From: Chryseolinea soli
Lineage (GTDB): Bacteria > Bacteroidota > Bacteroidia > Cytophagales > Cyclobacteriaceae
DNA length: 64,000 bases
Direction of reading: 5' to 3'
NCBI RefSeq assembly: GCF_003589925.1
Contig: NZ_CP032382.1
Span: 2,294,001 to 2,358,000 of the forward strand
Below the pieces are notes generated by a model. It was not told the DNA's origin. It searched no databases and saw nothing but the letters and a program-made list of their open reading frames with translations. The position numbers and the translations under genes are program-made. Shown here piece by piece: positions 52,349-60,567 of the stretch (position 1 is its first letter; the number at the start of each line of letters is the position of its first letter).

Positions 52349-52746
52349 GGGGAGAATTCCATACGGCCCGACCGTTATTTAGAATCTCTCCAACTTTTTA
52401 AAAAATTCAAATCACTTCACAGAGAATTTGAAATACAATCCTAACTTTGCTTTAGCATTTCACTCTAATGTATAACCCAAAATAGAGTAAAACATGTTGG
52501 TCCTAAGTTTACATATCCCCAAATAGCAGCCCCGGCAAGCATTCTTACCGGATCAAACCCGCTGTATCTAACAAATTTAGATTTCAAAACATCAAAGGCC
52601 ACACCTGGCTTTGAAAGGAGTTTCTTTATGCATTCAAAAGAATGCTATAAAAAATATCTTTCATCCATAGGCACGCGATGAAAAGGAAATGAAGACTAAA
52701 GAATCATCCTTGCCCACGGCAAGGATCAAGCAATCATTTTGAAAAA
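52349..52746 (+). other. Structured 398-bp leader before the AAA-protease gene
   Basis: No long ORF. A -7-like TAACTTTG lies at 52442-52449. Four hairpins follow: 52532-52551 (CCGG and AAG arms with one mismatch), 52594-52612 (GCCA/TGGC plus AAA/TTT), 52630-52645 (GCATTC/GAATGC) and 52708-52724 (CCTTGCC/GGCAAGG). An AAAGGAG with 7-nt spacing precedes a 17-codon ORF (52628-52681) whose start is inside the third hairpin. It looks like a long regulatory leader or an independent small RNA. Confidence 0.5.
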
Positions 52747-54813
52747 ATGGAAACAACAACTTTACATAAAGAGCTAATAGAAAAACGCCAAAAGCTTCAA
52801 ACGATCACCGCCGCACTCAAGGAGCGTTTCCTTGGTCTCGACGGTGTCATCGATGAAGTCATGGCCATCTTATTGCCGTGGCATCTTTTCCCCGAAGCAC
52901 AACTGCGTCCCACGGTAATCAACCTCTGGGGCCTCACCGGCTCCGGCAAGACCGCTTTGGTGCAAGCCATCGTCGAGCTCCTGGACCACCGGAAATTATA
53001 CAGTCACATCGACATGGGTGAATTCGAGTCCGACAGCGCCACCTGGATGAAAAACATCCTCACCGACGATCTGGCTTTTTTCCACGAGAAACCCGCGCTC
53101 ATCTGTCTCGACGAATTCCAATTTGCCCGGACCCTCGATGCCAACAGCAACGAGCTTGGCAAAGACAAACTCCGTGTCATCTGGGATCTGCTCGACTCCG
53201 GCAAGATCGAATACATTCCCAGCCGCGGTACATTCTATCTTTTCCGCGCCGACAGCTGTCTCCGGCGCATGGAGCGCGCATACAAAGGCAACGTGGCGCT
53301 GGCACAAGGCAAAGTTGTCGGCGAAACCGAAACCTTCATGAAGATCTTCGAAGGCTTCTATTTCGACAACGCCAACGCGAGCATGACGGTCGACTATTTC
53401 ACATCGGCCGACTTCATCGAAGGCATGTACTATCTCATCGACAACGACGAGTGCTCCAAGGAATACATCAGGCAACGCATTTTTGCTGCCACGCTTCCCG
53501 AGCTCATTGCTTTTGTGCTGGAAGGCATGCAATCGCGTCCCGCCACAAAAACGTTGGACCTTTCGCACGCCATCATTTTTGTGCTTGGCAACCTGGACGA
53601 GGCCTACACCATGAGCCACAGCATGAACCCCGACATCAGCGCCGACGAGTTCCACGAGCAAACGTCCAAGATCACCATCGCGCACATCAAACGCGCGTTG
53701 CGTCGAAGATTCCGTCCCGAGCAGATCGCGCGGTTGGGCAACAACCACGTCATCTACAAGTCGTTCAACAGTGCCCAGTTCCGCCTGCTCATCCAGCAGG
53801 AATTGAACCGGGTGGGAGATTTCATTCGGCAAAAGTTTGGATGGATGACCCGCTTCGATGAGTCGGTGGCGGACGTGGTCTATGCCGAAGGTGTTTTCCC
53901 CGCCCAGGGCACGCGCCCCGTGCTGACGACGGTGAAGAACCTGGTCGAGTCCCGGATCAGCAACCTCGCCGTTTCCATTCTCGAATACCAATGGACCATT
54001 CACGAAATTGTATGGGCTTTCCACGACGGACATTTTGTGTATACGCTGCTGAACGCGGAAGGCGAAACCGTGTCCACCATCTCCGACAAAGCGCGCCTCA
54101 AGCTCGAGAACCTGCGCAAGAGCGTGGACCCCGAACTCCAGGCCCACACCGCCGTGCACGAAGCCGGCCACGCCGTGCTCGCAGCCCTCACGTTGCGCAT
54201 CGTTCCCTCCGCGGTAGTGTCGCGAACGGCGTCGGACGCCGAAGGATTTTGCCTGATCACCTTTCCAAAAGGCCCCATGACGCGCGAGACATTGAAGAAA
54301 GATATCGTCATCACACTCGGCGGTTATGTGGCGGAGCGCATGGTCTTCGGCGAGGAGATGACGTGCTCCGGCGTGTCGGCCGACATTCAGGAAGCCTCAT
54401 CGCTGGCAAACAAAGCCGTGCGACAATTTGCCATGGGCAGCGACCCGATCTACCTGGCTGTGGAGAGCACGCAAAATGAAGAGGCCTTCTTTCTCTCCGA
54501 GCGCTACGCTACAGAAGCCATCAAGCTCGTCCGTGATGGCGAGCGTGAGGCAGAATTAATTCTGCAGCGCAACAAACTGCTGCTGCTCAAAATGGCGGAG
54601 TACCTCACGAAGCATTCGAGAATGGAAGAGGCTTTGATCGGGGAATACGTCATGAAATATGGCAAAGAATCGTGGCTGGAAACCGAGGGATTGATAAAGA
54701 AGGATCAGTACTACCGGTTCAATACCGTGATGGAAGACCAGTTGCGAGCGTTGGAAAAAAATGATGTGGAGACCGTAATGGAAAAGCTCATCGCCGAAGT
54801 GACGCGCGGATAA
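52747..54813 (+). CDS. AAA+ ATPase-M41 peptidase fusion protein
   Basis: 688 residues. The AAA+ module (about 20-370) has Walker A GLTGSGKT (residues 62-69), Walker B LICLDEF (Asp122, Glu123) and a Clp/Hsp100-like end with RRRFRPEQIARLGNNHVIY. The M41 zinc protease module begins near 465: HEAGH at 471-475, with the third ligand probably Asp546 in GVSADIQEAS. FtsH has another AAA class and membrane anchors; no membrane segment is seen here, so this is a soluble ATP-dependent protease-like machine of unusual build. It probably remodels or degrades proteins of the RNA-repair system. It follows a structured leader of 398 bp. Confidence 0.85.
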   Translation: METTTLHKELIEKRQKLQTITAALKERFLGLDGVIDEVMAILLPWHLFPEAQLRPTVINLWGLTGSGKTALVQAIVELLDHRKLYSHIDMGEFESDSATWMKNILTDDLAFFHEKPALICLDEFQFARTLDANSNELGKDKLRVIWDLLDSGKIEYIPSRGTFYLFRADSCLRRMERAYKGNVALAQGKVVGETETFMKIFEGFYFDNANASMTVDYFTSADFIEGMYYLIDNDECSKEYIRQRIFAATLPELIAFVLEGMQSRPATKTLDLSHAIIFVLGNLDEAYTMSHSMNPDISADEFHEQTSKITIAHIKRALRRRFRPEQIARLGNNHVIYKSFNSAQFRLLIQQELNRVGDFIRQKFGWMTRFDESVADVVYAEGVFPAQGTRPVLTTVKNLVESRISNLAVSILEYQWTIHEIVWAFHDGHFVYTLLNAEGETVSTISDKARLKLENLRKSVDPELQAHTAVHEAGHAVLAALTLRIVPSAVVSRTASDAEGFCLITFPKGPMTRETLKKDIVITLGGYVAERMVFGEEMTCSGVSADIQEASSLANKAVRQFAMGSDPIYLAVESTQNEEAFFLSERYATEAIKLVRDGEREAELILQRNKLLLLKMAEYLTKHSRMEEALIGEYVMKYGKESWLETEGLIKKDQYYRFNTVMEDQLRALEKNDVETVMEKLIAEVTRG

Positions 54814-54844
54814 AGTAAATAATAATGATAAACGAAAATGAATA

Positions 54845-55834
54845 ATGTTAAAACGAAGTAATATTAAAGTGGATTCCACCCCAACCTCGCTCCATTGGTA
54901 TAATGGCGCTTTGGTGGATTGGACGTCGGGAATCCTGTATAAATTGAATGGCGAACAACAACGCAGCCAATATAGTATTGGCGGCTCTTTTGATGGCGTG
55001 CGGCAATCGTCCGACGGCGTGTATGCCGTTGTTTTTGACCGACACGGAACGAAGGGGTTGGTGTTGAAGCATGGAAAAATCATAAGGGAGATCAATCGCT
55101 CTTATTATTGTGCTCAAGCTTATGAGTATCCGATTGAGATCATAAAGTTGCCCGAGGGGTATGCTATTGTCCATTGCCCGGAGGAATATAATTTGATTGA
55201 AATTGAGCTTATAGAATCCGGAAAGAAAGTAACCCAAACAGAAGGTAGAAAACCCGCGGACTGTTTTCACACCAGGTTGCAAGTCAACCCCTCGAACACG
55301 CACATGTTGAATGCCGGTTGGGTATGGCATCCTTATGGGATCCTGGAATTGTATGATCTGAAGCATGCCATCGCAGACAACAGCCTGTTCGATAATTTGT
55401 CTGTGAAGATTCCCATCAGCGGGGAAGTAGGTTCGGCCGCGTTTTTGGGTGATGATCATTTTGTCGTGGGAACAACTTACGAAGGACCCCTTGACGATGA
55501 AGCGCCTGACGAGAACGAATTAGGACCTAATCAGATTGGACTGTTCTCTATATCCGCGAATCGATTCGTGAAGGTGTGTTCGGTTGATCGTACCATCGGG
55601 ACTTTGGTGCCGATGAGTGCAGACTATGTTTTGGATTTATATCAACATCCCAAGGTCATCGACATTAATAGTGGAGCAGTTCTGGAATCCGTTACGGACA
55701 TTGATTCCGGCAAGCAGGACTTGGCGATTACTCATCGTTCGGACATGATCCCTCCTATGGCCATTTCGCTTGCAGAGCGAAGAATTGCGATTGGAGCGGG
55801 GAACGCAATCGAGATACTGGAATGGCCCGCGTAG
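54845..55834 (+). CDS. Predicted beta-propeller-like protein of the RNA-repair locus
   Basis: 329 residues without signal or membrane segment. Repeating beta-strand units of about 45 residues (for example GALVDWTSGILYKLNG, GVYAVVFDRHGTKGLVLKHG, GSAAFLGDDHFVVGTTY, RRIAIGAGNAIEILEW) look like WD40-style blades, though no canonical WD dipeptides are seen. It lies 31 bp after the protease gene, probably in the same operon, and may serve as adaptor or substrate receptor. I do not recognise a specific family. Confidence 0.6.
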   Translation: MLKRSNIKVDSTPTSLHWYNGALVDWTSGILYKLNGEQQRSQYSIGGSFDGVRQSSDGVYAVVFDRHGTKGLVLKHGKIIREINRSYYCAQAYEYPIEIIKLPEGYAIVHCPEEYNLIEIELIESGKKVTQTEGRKPADCFHTRLQVNPSNTHMLNAGWVWHPYGILELYDLKHAIADNSLFDNLSVKIPISGEVGSAAFLGDDHFVVGTTYEGPLDDEAPDENELGPNQIGLFSISANRFVKVCSVDRTIGTLVPMSADYVLDLYQHPKVIDINSGAVLESVTDIDSGKQDLAITHRSDMIPPMAISLAERRIAIGAGNAIEILEWPA

Positions 55835-55960
55835 GGCAGCGGAAATAATCACCCTAAAGATCTGCCGTGTGAATGCGACGATCATGGTTTTGAAACTAAT
55901 GATCAAAAAAAGAGACGATCGCACACGCTATAACTTACTTTTGAATTCACGGCCATAGAA

Positions 55961-56314
55961 ATGAACTACAAGCTTTTCCTCGACGACCTCCGCCAGGTCC
56001 AAAGCATTTACCCTCACGCTGCCGAATCCGATTTCGTCGTCGTCCGCTCCTGTGCCGACTTCATCAAAACGATCCAACAAAAGGGCCTCCCCGAATTCAT
56101 AAGCTTCGACAACGACCTGGGCTGCGACGAAAACGAAGTTCCCCTGCCCGAGGGATACGATGCGGCAAAATGGTTGGTCTATGAAAGCGGCATGGATTTG
56201 TCCGAGCTAAAATTCAGCGTCCATTCTTCAAACCCGGTGGCCAAGGTGAACATCACTTCGCTGCTGGATAACTATATTAAATTTTTGAGATCTTCGAAGG
56301 GGACAAACTTTTAG
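55961..56314 (+). CDS. cREC-type (cyclic-phosphate-processing receiver-like) protein
   Basis: 117 residues. FLDDLRQVQ near the N-terminus (Asp8, Asp9) and ISFDNDLGCDE (Asp50, Asp52) are the acidic positions of a receiver-like fold, followed by GYDAAKWLVYESG and FSVHSSNPVAK. This is the pattern of the cREC family, which comparative genomics links to RNA and cyclic-phosphate processing rather than two-component signalling. That assignment is from memory of the family. It probably closes the RNA-repair locus, 126 bp after the propeller gene. Confidence 0.75.
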   Translation: MNYKLFLDDLRQVQSIYPHAAESDFVVVRSCADFIKTIQQKGLPEFISFDNDLGCDENEVPLPEGYDAAKWLVYESGMDLSELKFSVHSSNPVAKVNITSLLDNYIKFLRSSKGTNF

Positions 56315-56363
56315 GACTTCTCTATTCGAGCTAGGCCGCCGTAACAACCCACGCGGGCGGCTG

Positions 56364-57194
56364 TCACTTTTTTCTTTTTCCTTTGGTGAACCCCGGCTCC
56401 TTCTGATCCTGTTGTGTAAACCGCATGCCGGGCTCACTTTTATCCGAACTATGACGTTGGTAACGGATGGATCGTCTCGTGCCCTCAATCTTGCGTTTAA
56501 TGGCTAGTCGTTTCTGTGCCACTTTGTCGTCGTCGAGTGTGAAGTTATCGTTGTCGTCTAACTTTGGATCGAAGAAACCGGAATACCCGCCGGGGTTCAC
56601 CCCAAATGATTTCAGGGTAGAGCCGTCCTTGTTAACGGTTCCCATAAAATCATTGCGACCTGCGAATTCATCGGTGCTGGTAAAATATAAGGGCAACAGA
56701 AAGTTGGACACTTCGATGCCGTCGATCTTGTAGCGTTCGGACTGGACGGCGTCGCACATCTCATACCAATGGAACACGGTTCGTTTCACCTTCGGGTTTG
56801 GGTGGGGGCCAGCAACGAGGAGATTCACTTCCGGGTCGCCTATTAATTCCATCACCTCATGCGAGAGTGTGACCGACCACGCTTCCCCCAATTGCCTGGC
56901 GATGTCCAGGAAAACGAAGCCGAATGGTATGCCCCGGTTGTTCAGATCGTGATAGCCAATGGCATCCTCAACATCGGCTTTGTCCCATAGATAAATAACG
57001 GCGTCGCCTCGCATGTCGATGGCCCGTTGTGTATCGGGATTTTTACTACTTCGTCCTTCCAGTCGCACGGTTGCGCTCAGGCTCCAATACGGTTCGAAGT
57101 CTTCTTTGATCTGACGGTTGATGGCCCTGATCACGGTTTGAAGTTCAGCGTCCGAAACTTTTCCATTGCTGTGGTTGATGATGGAGATGATCAT
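56364..57194 (-). CDS. Hypothetical protein with HEVMEL motif
   Basis: 276 residues from the ATG at 57194 (MIISIINHSNGKVSDAELQ); the frame continues upstream without an ATG. The central segment WSVTLSHEVMELIGDPEVN resembles a metallopeptidase helix in which the last His of HExxH is Glu. TVFHWYEMCDAVQSERYKID and VSNFLLPLYFT follow, and the C-terminus is Lys/Arg-rich (KRKIEGTRRSIRYQR). I recall similar proteins in soil bacteria without known function. No signal peptide. It faces the cREC gene convergently. Confidence 0.6.
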   Translation of the reverse strand: MIISIINHSNGKVSDAELQTVIRAINRQIKEDFEPYWSLSATVRLEGRSSKNPDTQRAIDMRGDAVIYLWDKADVEDAIGYHDLNNRGIPFGFVFLDIARQLGEAWSVTLSHEVMELIGDPEVNLLVAGPHPNPKVKRTVFHWYEMCDAVQSERYKIDGIEVSNFLLPLYFTSTDEFAGRNDFMGTVNKDGSTLKSFGVNPGGYSGFFDPKLDDNDNFTLDDDKVAQKRLAIKRKIEGTRRSIRYQRHSSDKSEPGMRFTQQDQKEPGFTKGKRKK

Positions 57195-57518
57195 ATTTAT
57201 TTTGATTTGTGGGTCTGAGGGTAATTTTTTTTTTGTGATCGATTGAACGCTCGTAGTTACCGGCAAACCTTTCGCATGGAGGGAGCCGGCACAGTCCAAA
57301 TAAAGGCTAAAAATAAAAAGCCCACCTTTCCATCACTTTGCAGCGACAGAACAGATGGGCTCATAAATCGAATATAAGAAATGACCTGGTATTTACAATG
57401 CTTTACTCATTTAAATGATCATGGTGACCAGAATCATCATTCACTTTCGGCGTTGTAACATTCAAGACGCAACAGTAGTAAAAGGTTCCCTCGCAAAAGT
57501 AGCGTTGCTTTTTCCGGA
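57195..57518. other. Intergenic region between bestrophin and hypothetical gene
   Basis: This 324-bp region contains a terminator-like hairpin (57314-57361) for the bestrophin transcript and otherwise A/T-rich sequence. I see no gene in it. Confidence 0.6.
57314..57361 (-). terminator. Probable terminator of the bestrophin gene
   Basis: AGCCCACC (57319-57326) pairs with GATGGGCT (57354-57361), with one G-T pair and a long loop; on the minus strand the stem is followed by TTTTTATTTT. Confidence 0.55.
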
Positions 57519-58526
57519 CTAAAGAATAATGTCATGTTTTGGTTCCAGGGCAGGAGGCAAATCGGTTTCCCCCAGCATTTCCCGGAGATCGATTTCAATC
57601 ATTCGGCACAACTGGGAGATGGGCACATCATTGGCGTTCCCTTCAAATGGATTTTCCGTGCTTTCCCCAACCTGATCCAAGGAAGTATACACCCAAGAGA
57701 TCAATAGGCTAAAAGGAATGACCAACCAGATCATATTTCCTTTCATGAATCCTTCAACGCCTTCGTTAAGCTTGTCAAACTCGCGTAGCATGCCGAATGG
57801 AAGAAGAAAGGAAAACAATTTCACGAACATCGAATTGATCGTAGCAAATTGCCTGGGATAAGGAAAATTCTTGATCCGTTCGCTCCGGCCTTGTTGCGTG
57901 TAAAATTCTTTGATGGTCCGCTGCATTTCAACTAGCTGAAGCACGACGATCTCCTGGTTGGCGTAAAGCTCCTTTAAGGTCTTGCTTTGCAACGCCATGA
58001 TCTGCGTGGCTTTACTTTTGGTTGACAATATATAGGTTAACTCTTCTGGTGAAAGATATTTGGAAAGTTCAGTGTCCAAAGAAGTCTCGTTTTCGGGAAC
58101 GCTATAATATTTTTGATACTCTATATTATATCGCTTGCGAACATTTTCCCAGGCTCTCTTTTCCCGCATCTGAAAACGCATCACGGTCAGCCAGGCGAGG
58201 TGCCGGTAAATAAGTTGTTTTGTTTTCTCTGGATTGCTCAAAAAATCCCGGCAGATGATGCCCCACGATCGGCTGTTGTTCACGATCTCTCCCCAGATCT
58301 GCCGGGCCTCCCAAGTGCGGTTATACGTTTGCGTATTTTTGAAGCCTACGATGAATGCCGTAGCGGTACCTAAAAGCGCTACGACTGTCCACGGAATCGC
58401 CACCCATGTTAGCCCAGCTACTTGGTAAAGAACGACCGCAGTAATGCCGATGGCGGCTAAGCGATAAATGTCCCTCCGGGTCCAAATGAGAAACTCAAAA
58501 AATTTGTATGATTTGCCGGTGTGCAT
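57519..58526 (-). CDS. Bestrophin family anion channel
   Basis: 335 residues. The N-terminal helices DIYRLAAIGITAVVLYQVAG and IPWTVVALLGTATAFIVGFK are followed by the family signature NTQTYNRTWEARQIWGEIVNNSR. Later helices are NSMFVKLFSFLLPFGML and GNMIWLVIPFSLLISWVYT, then SLDQVGESTENPFEG, the conserved motif before the C-terminus. Bacterial bestrophins form pentameric channels for ions (some conduct cations). Inner membrane. Single gene with its own terminator downstream. Confidence 0.93.
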   Translation of the reverse strand: MHTGKSYKFFEFLIWTRRDIYRLAAIGITAVVLYQVAGLTWVAIPWTVVALLGTATAFIVGFKNTQTYNRTWEARQIWGEIVNNSRSWGIICRDFLSNPEKTKQLIYRHLAWLTVMRFQMREKRAWENVRKRYNIEYQKYYSVPENETSLDTELSKYLSPEELTYILSTKSKATQIMALQSKTLKELYANQEIVVLQLVEMQRTIKEFYTQQGRSERIKNFPYPRQFATINSMFVKLFSFLLPFGMLREFDKLNEGVEGFMKGNMIWLVIPFSLLISWVYTSLDQVGESTENPFEGNANDVPISQLCRMIEIDLREMLGETDLPPALEPKHDIIL

Positions 58527-58674
58527 GGAAATGAATCTTGCGTGAAAGGGGTTGAATATACGTCATCGGGTTGTCAGATGCCAGTGTCTCGACCAACCCA
58601 ATTTATACCCAGCCTTAAAATGTCTTCTCTATTTTCGCACTGAGCGTTTTGTGCGATAGTGTGGGGTGATCCGT

Positions 58675-58732
58675 AAATCTTTTGCGCATTTCATAGCCCC
58701 GGAGCGGAGCTATGAAATGCAACAAAAGATTT
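58675..58732. repeat. Palindromic repeat, copy C
   Basis: Arms AAATCTTTTGCGCATTTCAT plus AGC (58675-58697) and their complement (58709-58732, one extra base) flank the core CCCGGAGCGGA. GCATTTCATAGC and part of the core recur in copies A and B. It lies downstream of the lipocalin-like gene and upstream of bestrophin. Confidence 0.75.
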
Positions 58733-58791
58733 GCGCACAAAGATCAACTATCCCATTGAATGCTCAGCCCCCAAACACAGACAAAAAAGGT

Positions 58792-59250
58792 TCAACTAAT
58801 CCTTTCCCAAACCAACGTCCGAACAATCTCCTCCCCCTCCAAAGTCGTTGTCTCCAATTGAATAACCAGCCGGTCATCACTAACCTTCAAATCCCTATAA
58901 ACCGTCATCCCAACATTAGAAGGCGTAATAGATCCCATCAACGTATGCGCAACCTTCCCGCTCTCGTTGTCTATTGCATACGTTCCAAAATACGCATCAT
59001 AGCCACCCGCCGCGCTGGTATTATTTTGCCCTGCAGTAAAAACTTGTTTATTCGAACCCTCTGTCCGGTCGCGTTTCATAAACTGCGCCGAAAAACGATC
59101 CTTTGCATACGAAAGAATCCCCATCGGATCGGACCCCAACACGGGATCGATCCTCCGCTGTCCATCTTTGGTATAATCCTCCCGCGAGATCAACCACCAA
59201 ATACCTTGCATGGCGGCCAGGGAAGCAGTAGAAGAAACTGAAGTGGTCAT
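58792..59250 (-). CDS. Lipocalin-like domain protein
   Basis: 152 residues. The segment MQGIWWLISREDYTKDGQRR is the opening strand with the conserved Gly-x-Trp of lipocalin-like domains; MGILSYAKDRFSAQFMKRD and YDAYFGTYAIDNESGKVAHT continue the barrel, and the end LVWERIS is typical. The family is usually annotated 'lipocalin-like domain' and often binds or modifies small molecules; function unknown. No signal peptide. Transcribed divergently from the GH114-like gene. Confidence 0.8.
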   Translation of the reverse strand: MTTSVSSTASLAAMQGIWWLISREDYTKDGQRRIDPVLGSDPMGILSYAKDRFSAQFMKRDRTEGSNKQVFTAGQNNTSAAGGYDAYFGTYAIDNESGKVAHTLMGSITPSNVGMTVYRDLKVSDDRLVIQLETTTLEGEEIVRTLVWERIS

Positions 59251-59295
59251 GGTCTTAATTTTTTTCTAAGATATCAATGCTTTCAGTATTTTCGG

Positions 59296-59307
59296 TCTCC
59301 CGGGAGA
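59296..59307. promoter_or_regulatory. 12-bp palindrome in divergent spacer
   Basis: TCTCCCGGGAGA is a perfect palindrome between the lipocalin-like and GH114-like genes; short CCCG-NN-CGGG repeats follow at about 59352 and 59369. It may be an operator. Confidence 0.35.
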
Positions 59308-59422
59308 AAGTTCTATTTCATTTCGTAAATTTTCGCGGACGATTCATCACCCGAACGGGTTATTGCCCGCACGGGACTTTAGTGCGTACATTTCATGATC
59401 GTTTCGTCTAATCGTCATCACC

Positions 59423-60475
59423 ATGAAACTCCAACAACCCCACCCCCAAACACGCTCGAGTTTTTATCAACTGTTTTTCAAAACAAACAAAGCTTTGTTG
59501 ATGACGCTGTTCGCATGCATCGCGACCGCGTTCCTCGCGTCATGCAAGGACGATGAAAAAGAAAATGGCCCCACCGGCGACACCGAATTCAAACAGAAAA
59601 TGCGGGCCTTCGTTATCGACATAAGCCAATACGCCAAAGCCACCCAGCCAAACTTCAACATCATTCCGCAAAACGGGATCGAACTGGTGAGCAGCAACGG
59701 CGACAATTCCGGCGCGCCACACACTGCCTACCTGAACGCCATCGACGCCAACGGCCAGGAAGATCTGTGGTATGGCTATGACAACGACGACCAGGCCACG
59801 CCCAATGACGTGAGCACCTATCTGAAAGAGCTATTGGCGATCTCAAAGAACGCCGGCAACACCATACTCGTAACCGACTATTGCTCCACCACTTCAAACA
59901 TAGAAGACTCCTATCTTCAAAATAGCAACGCCGGCTTCATTTCGTTTGCCGCCACACAAAGAGAACTAAATATCATCCCAACTTTCCCAAAACCGATTCA
60001 TGGTGAAAACAATGCGGTAGTGACGTCGCTGTCACAGGTAAAAAATTTCTTATACCTCATTAACCCCGCAGATTTCCCCACCAAATCGGATTTCATAAGC
60101 GCGGTAACGGCCACAAACTATGATCTTTTGATCATGGACCTATTCTTTTCAGACGGCACAGCCTTCACAGCATCGGAAGTGGCACAGTTGAAGAACAAAG
60201 CCAACGGCGGAAAAAGACTGGTCATCTCTTACATGTCCATCGGCGAAGTGGAAGACTATAGGTACTATTGGCAAGCTGCCTGGAACACCACCAAGCCCTC
60301 CTGGATGGACGCCGAAAACCCGGATTGGCCGGGAAACTTCAAAGTAAAATACTGGGACCCGGAATGGCAGCACATCATTTTTGGCAACGATCAATCGTAT
60401 CTGAAGAAAATATTAGACGCTGGTTTCGATGGGGTCTACCTGGACATTATCGACGCCTTTGAATTTTACGAGTGA
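59423..60475 (+). CDS. GH114-like (endo-alpha-1,4-polygalactosaminidase-related) lipoprotein
   Basis: 350 residues. A lipoprotein signal MTLFACIATAFLASC with lipobox LASC begins at an internal Met (residue 27), so that Met may be the true start. The TIM-barrel part has MRAFVIDISQYAKA, LIMDLFFSDG, LVISYMSIGEVEDYRYYW and FDGVYLDIIDAFEFYE, the pattern of the TM1410/GH114 family with acidic residues at strand ends. The family cleaves galactosamine-containing glycans, but many members are uncharacterised. Probably outer-membrane or periplasmic. Confidence 0.82.
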   Translation: MKLQQPHPQTRSSFYQLFFKTNKALLMTLFACIATAFLASCKDDEKENGPTGDTEFKQKMRAFVIDISQYAKATQPNFNIIPQNGIELVSSNGDNSGAPHTAYLNAIDANGQEDLWYGYDNDDQATPNDVSTYLKELLAISKNAGNTILVTDYCSTTSNIEDSYLQNSNAGFISFAATQRELNIIPTFPKPIHGENNAVVTSLSQVKNFLYLINPADFPTKSDFISAVTATNYDLLIMDLFFSDGTAFTASEVAQLKNKANGGKRLVISYMSIGEVEDYRYYWQAAWNTTKPSWMDAENPDWPGNFKVKYWDPEWQHIIFGNDQSYLKKILDAGFDGVYLDIIDAFEFYE

Positions 60476-60567
60476 AACTGAATAGCCCGCCCGTTTCAGG
60501 ATGAAATCAAGACCGGGTTAAGTGAGCCATTAACTTTTGTATCTTGTTGTCTTAATCATACTGTTGC

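Noticed and set aside
46956..52746. A classical tRNA-like RNA beside the SPFH gene
   Set aside because: I searched the gaps for acceptor, T-arm and anticodon patterns and found none; only unrelated hairpins are present.
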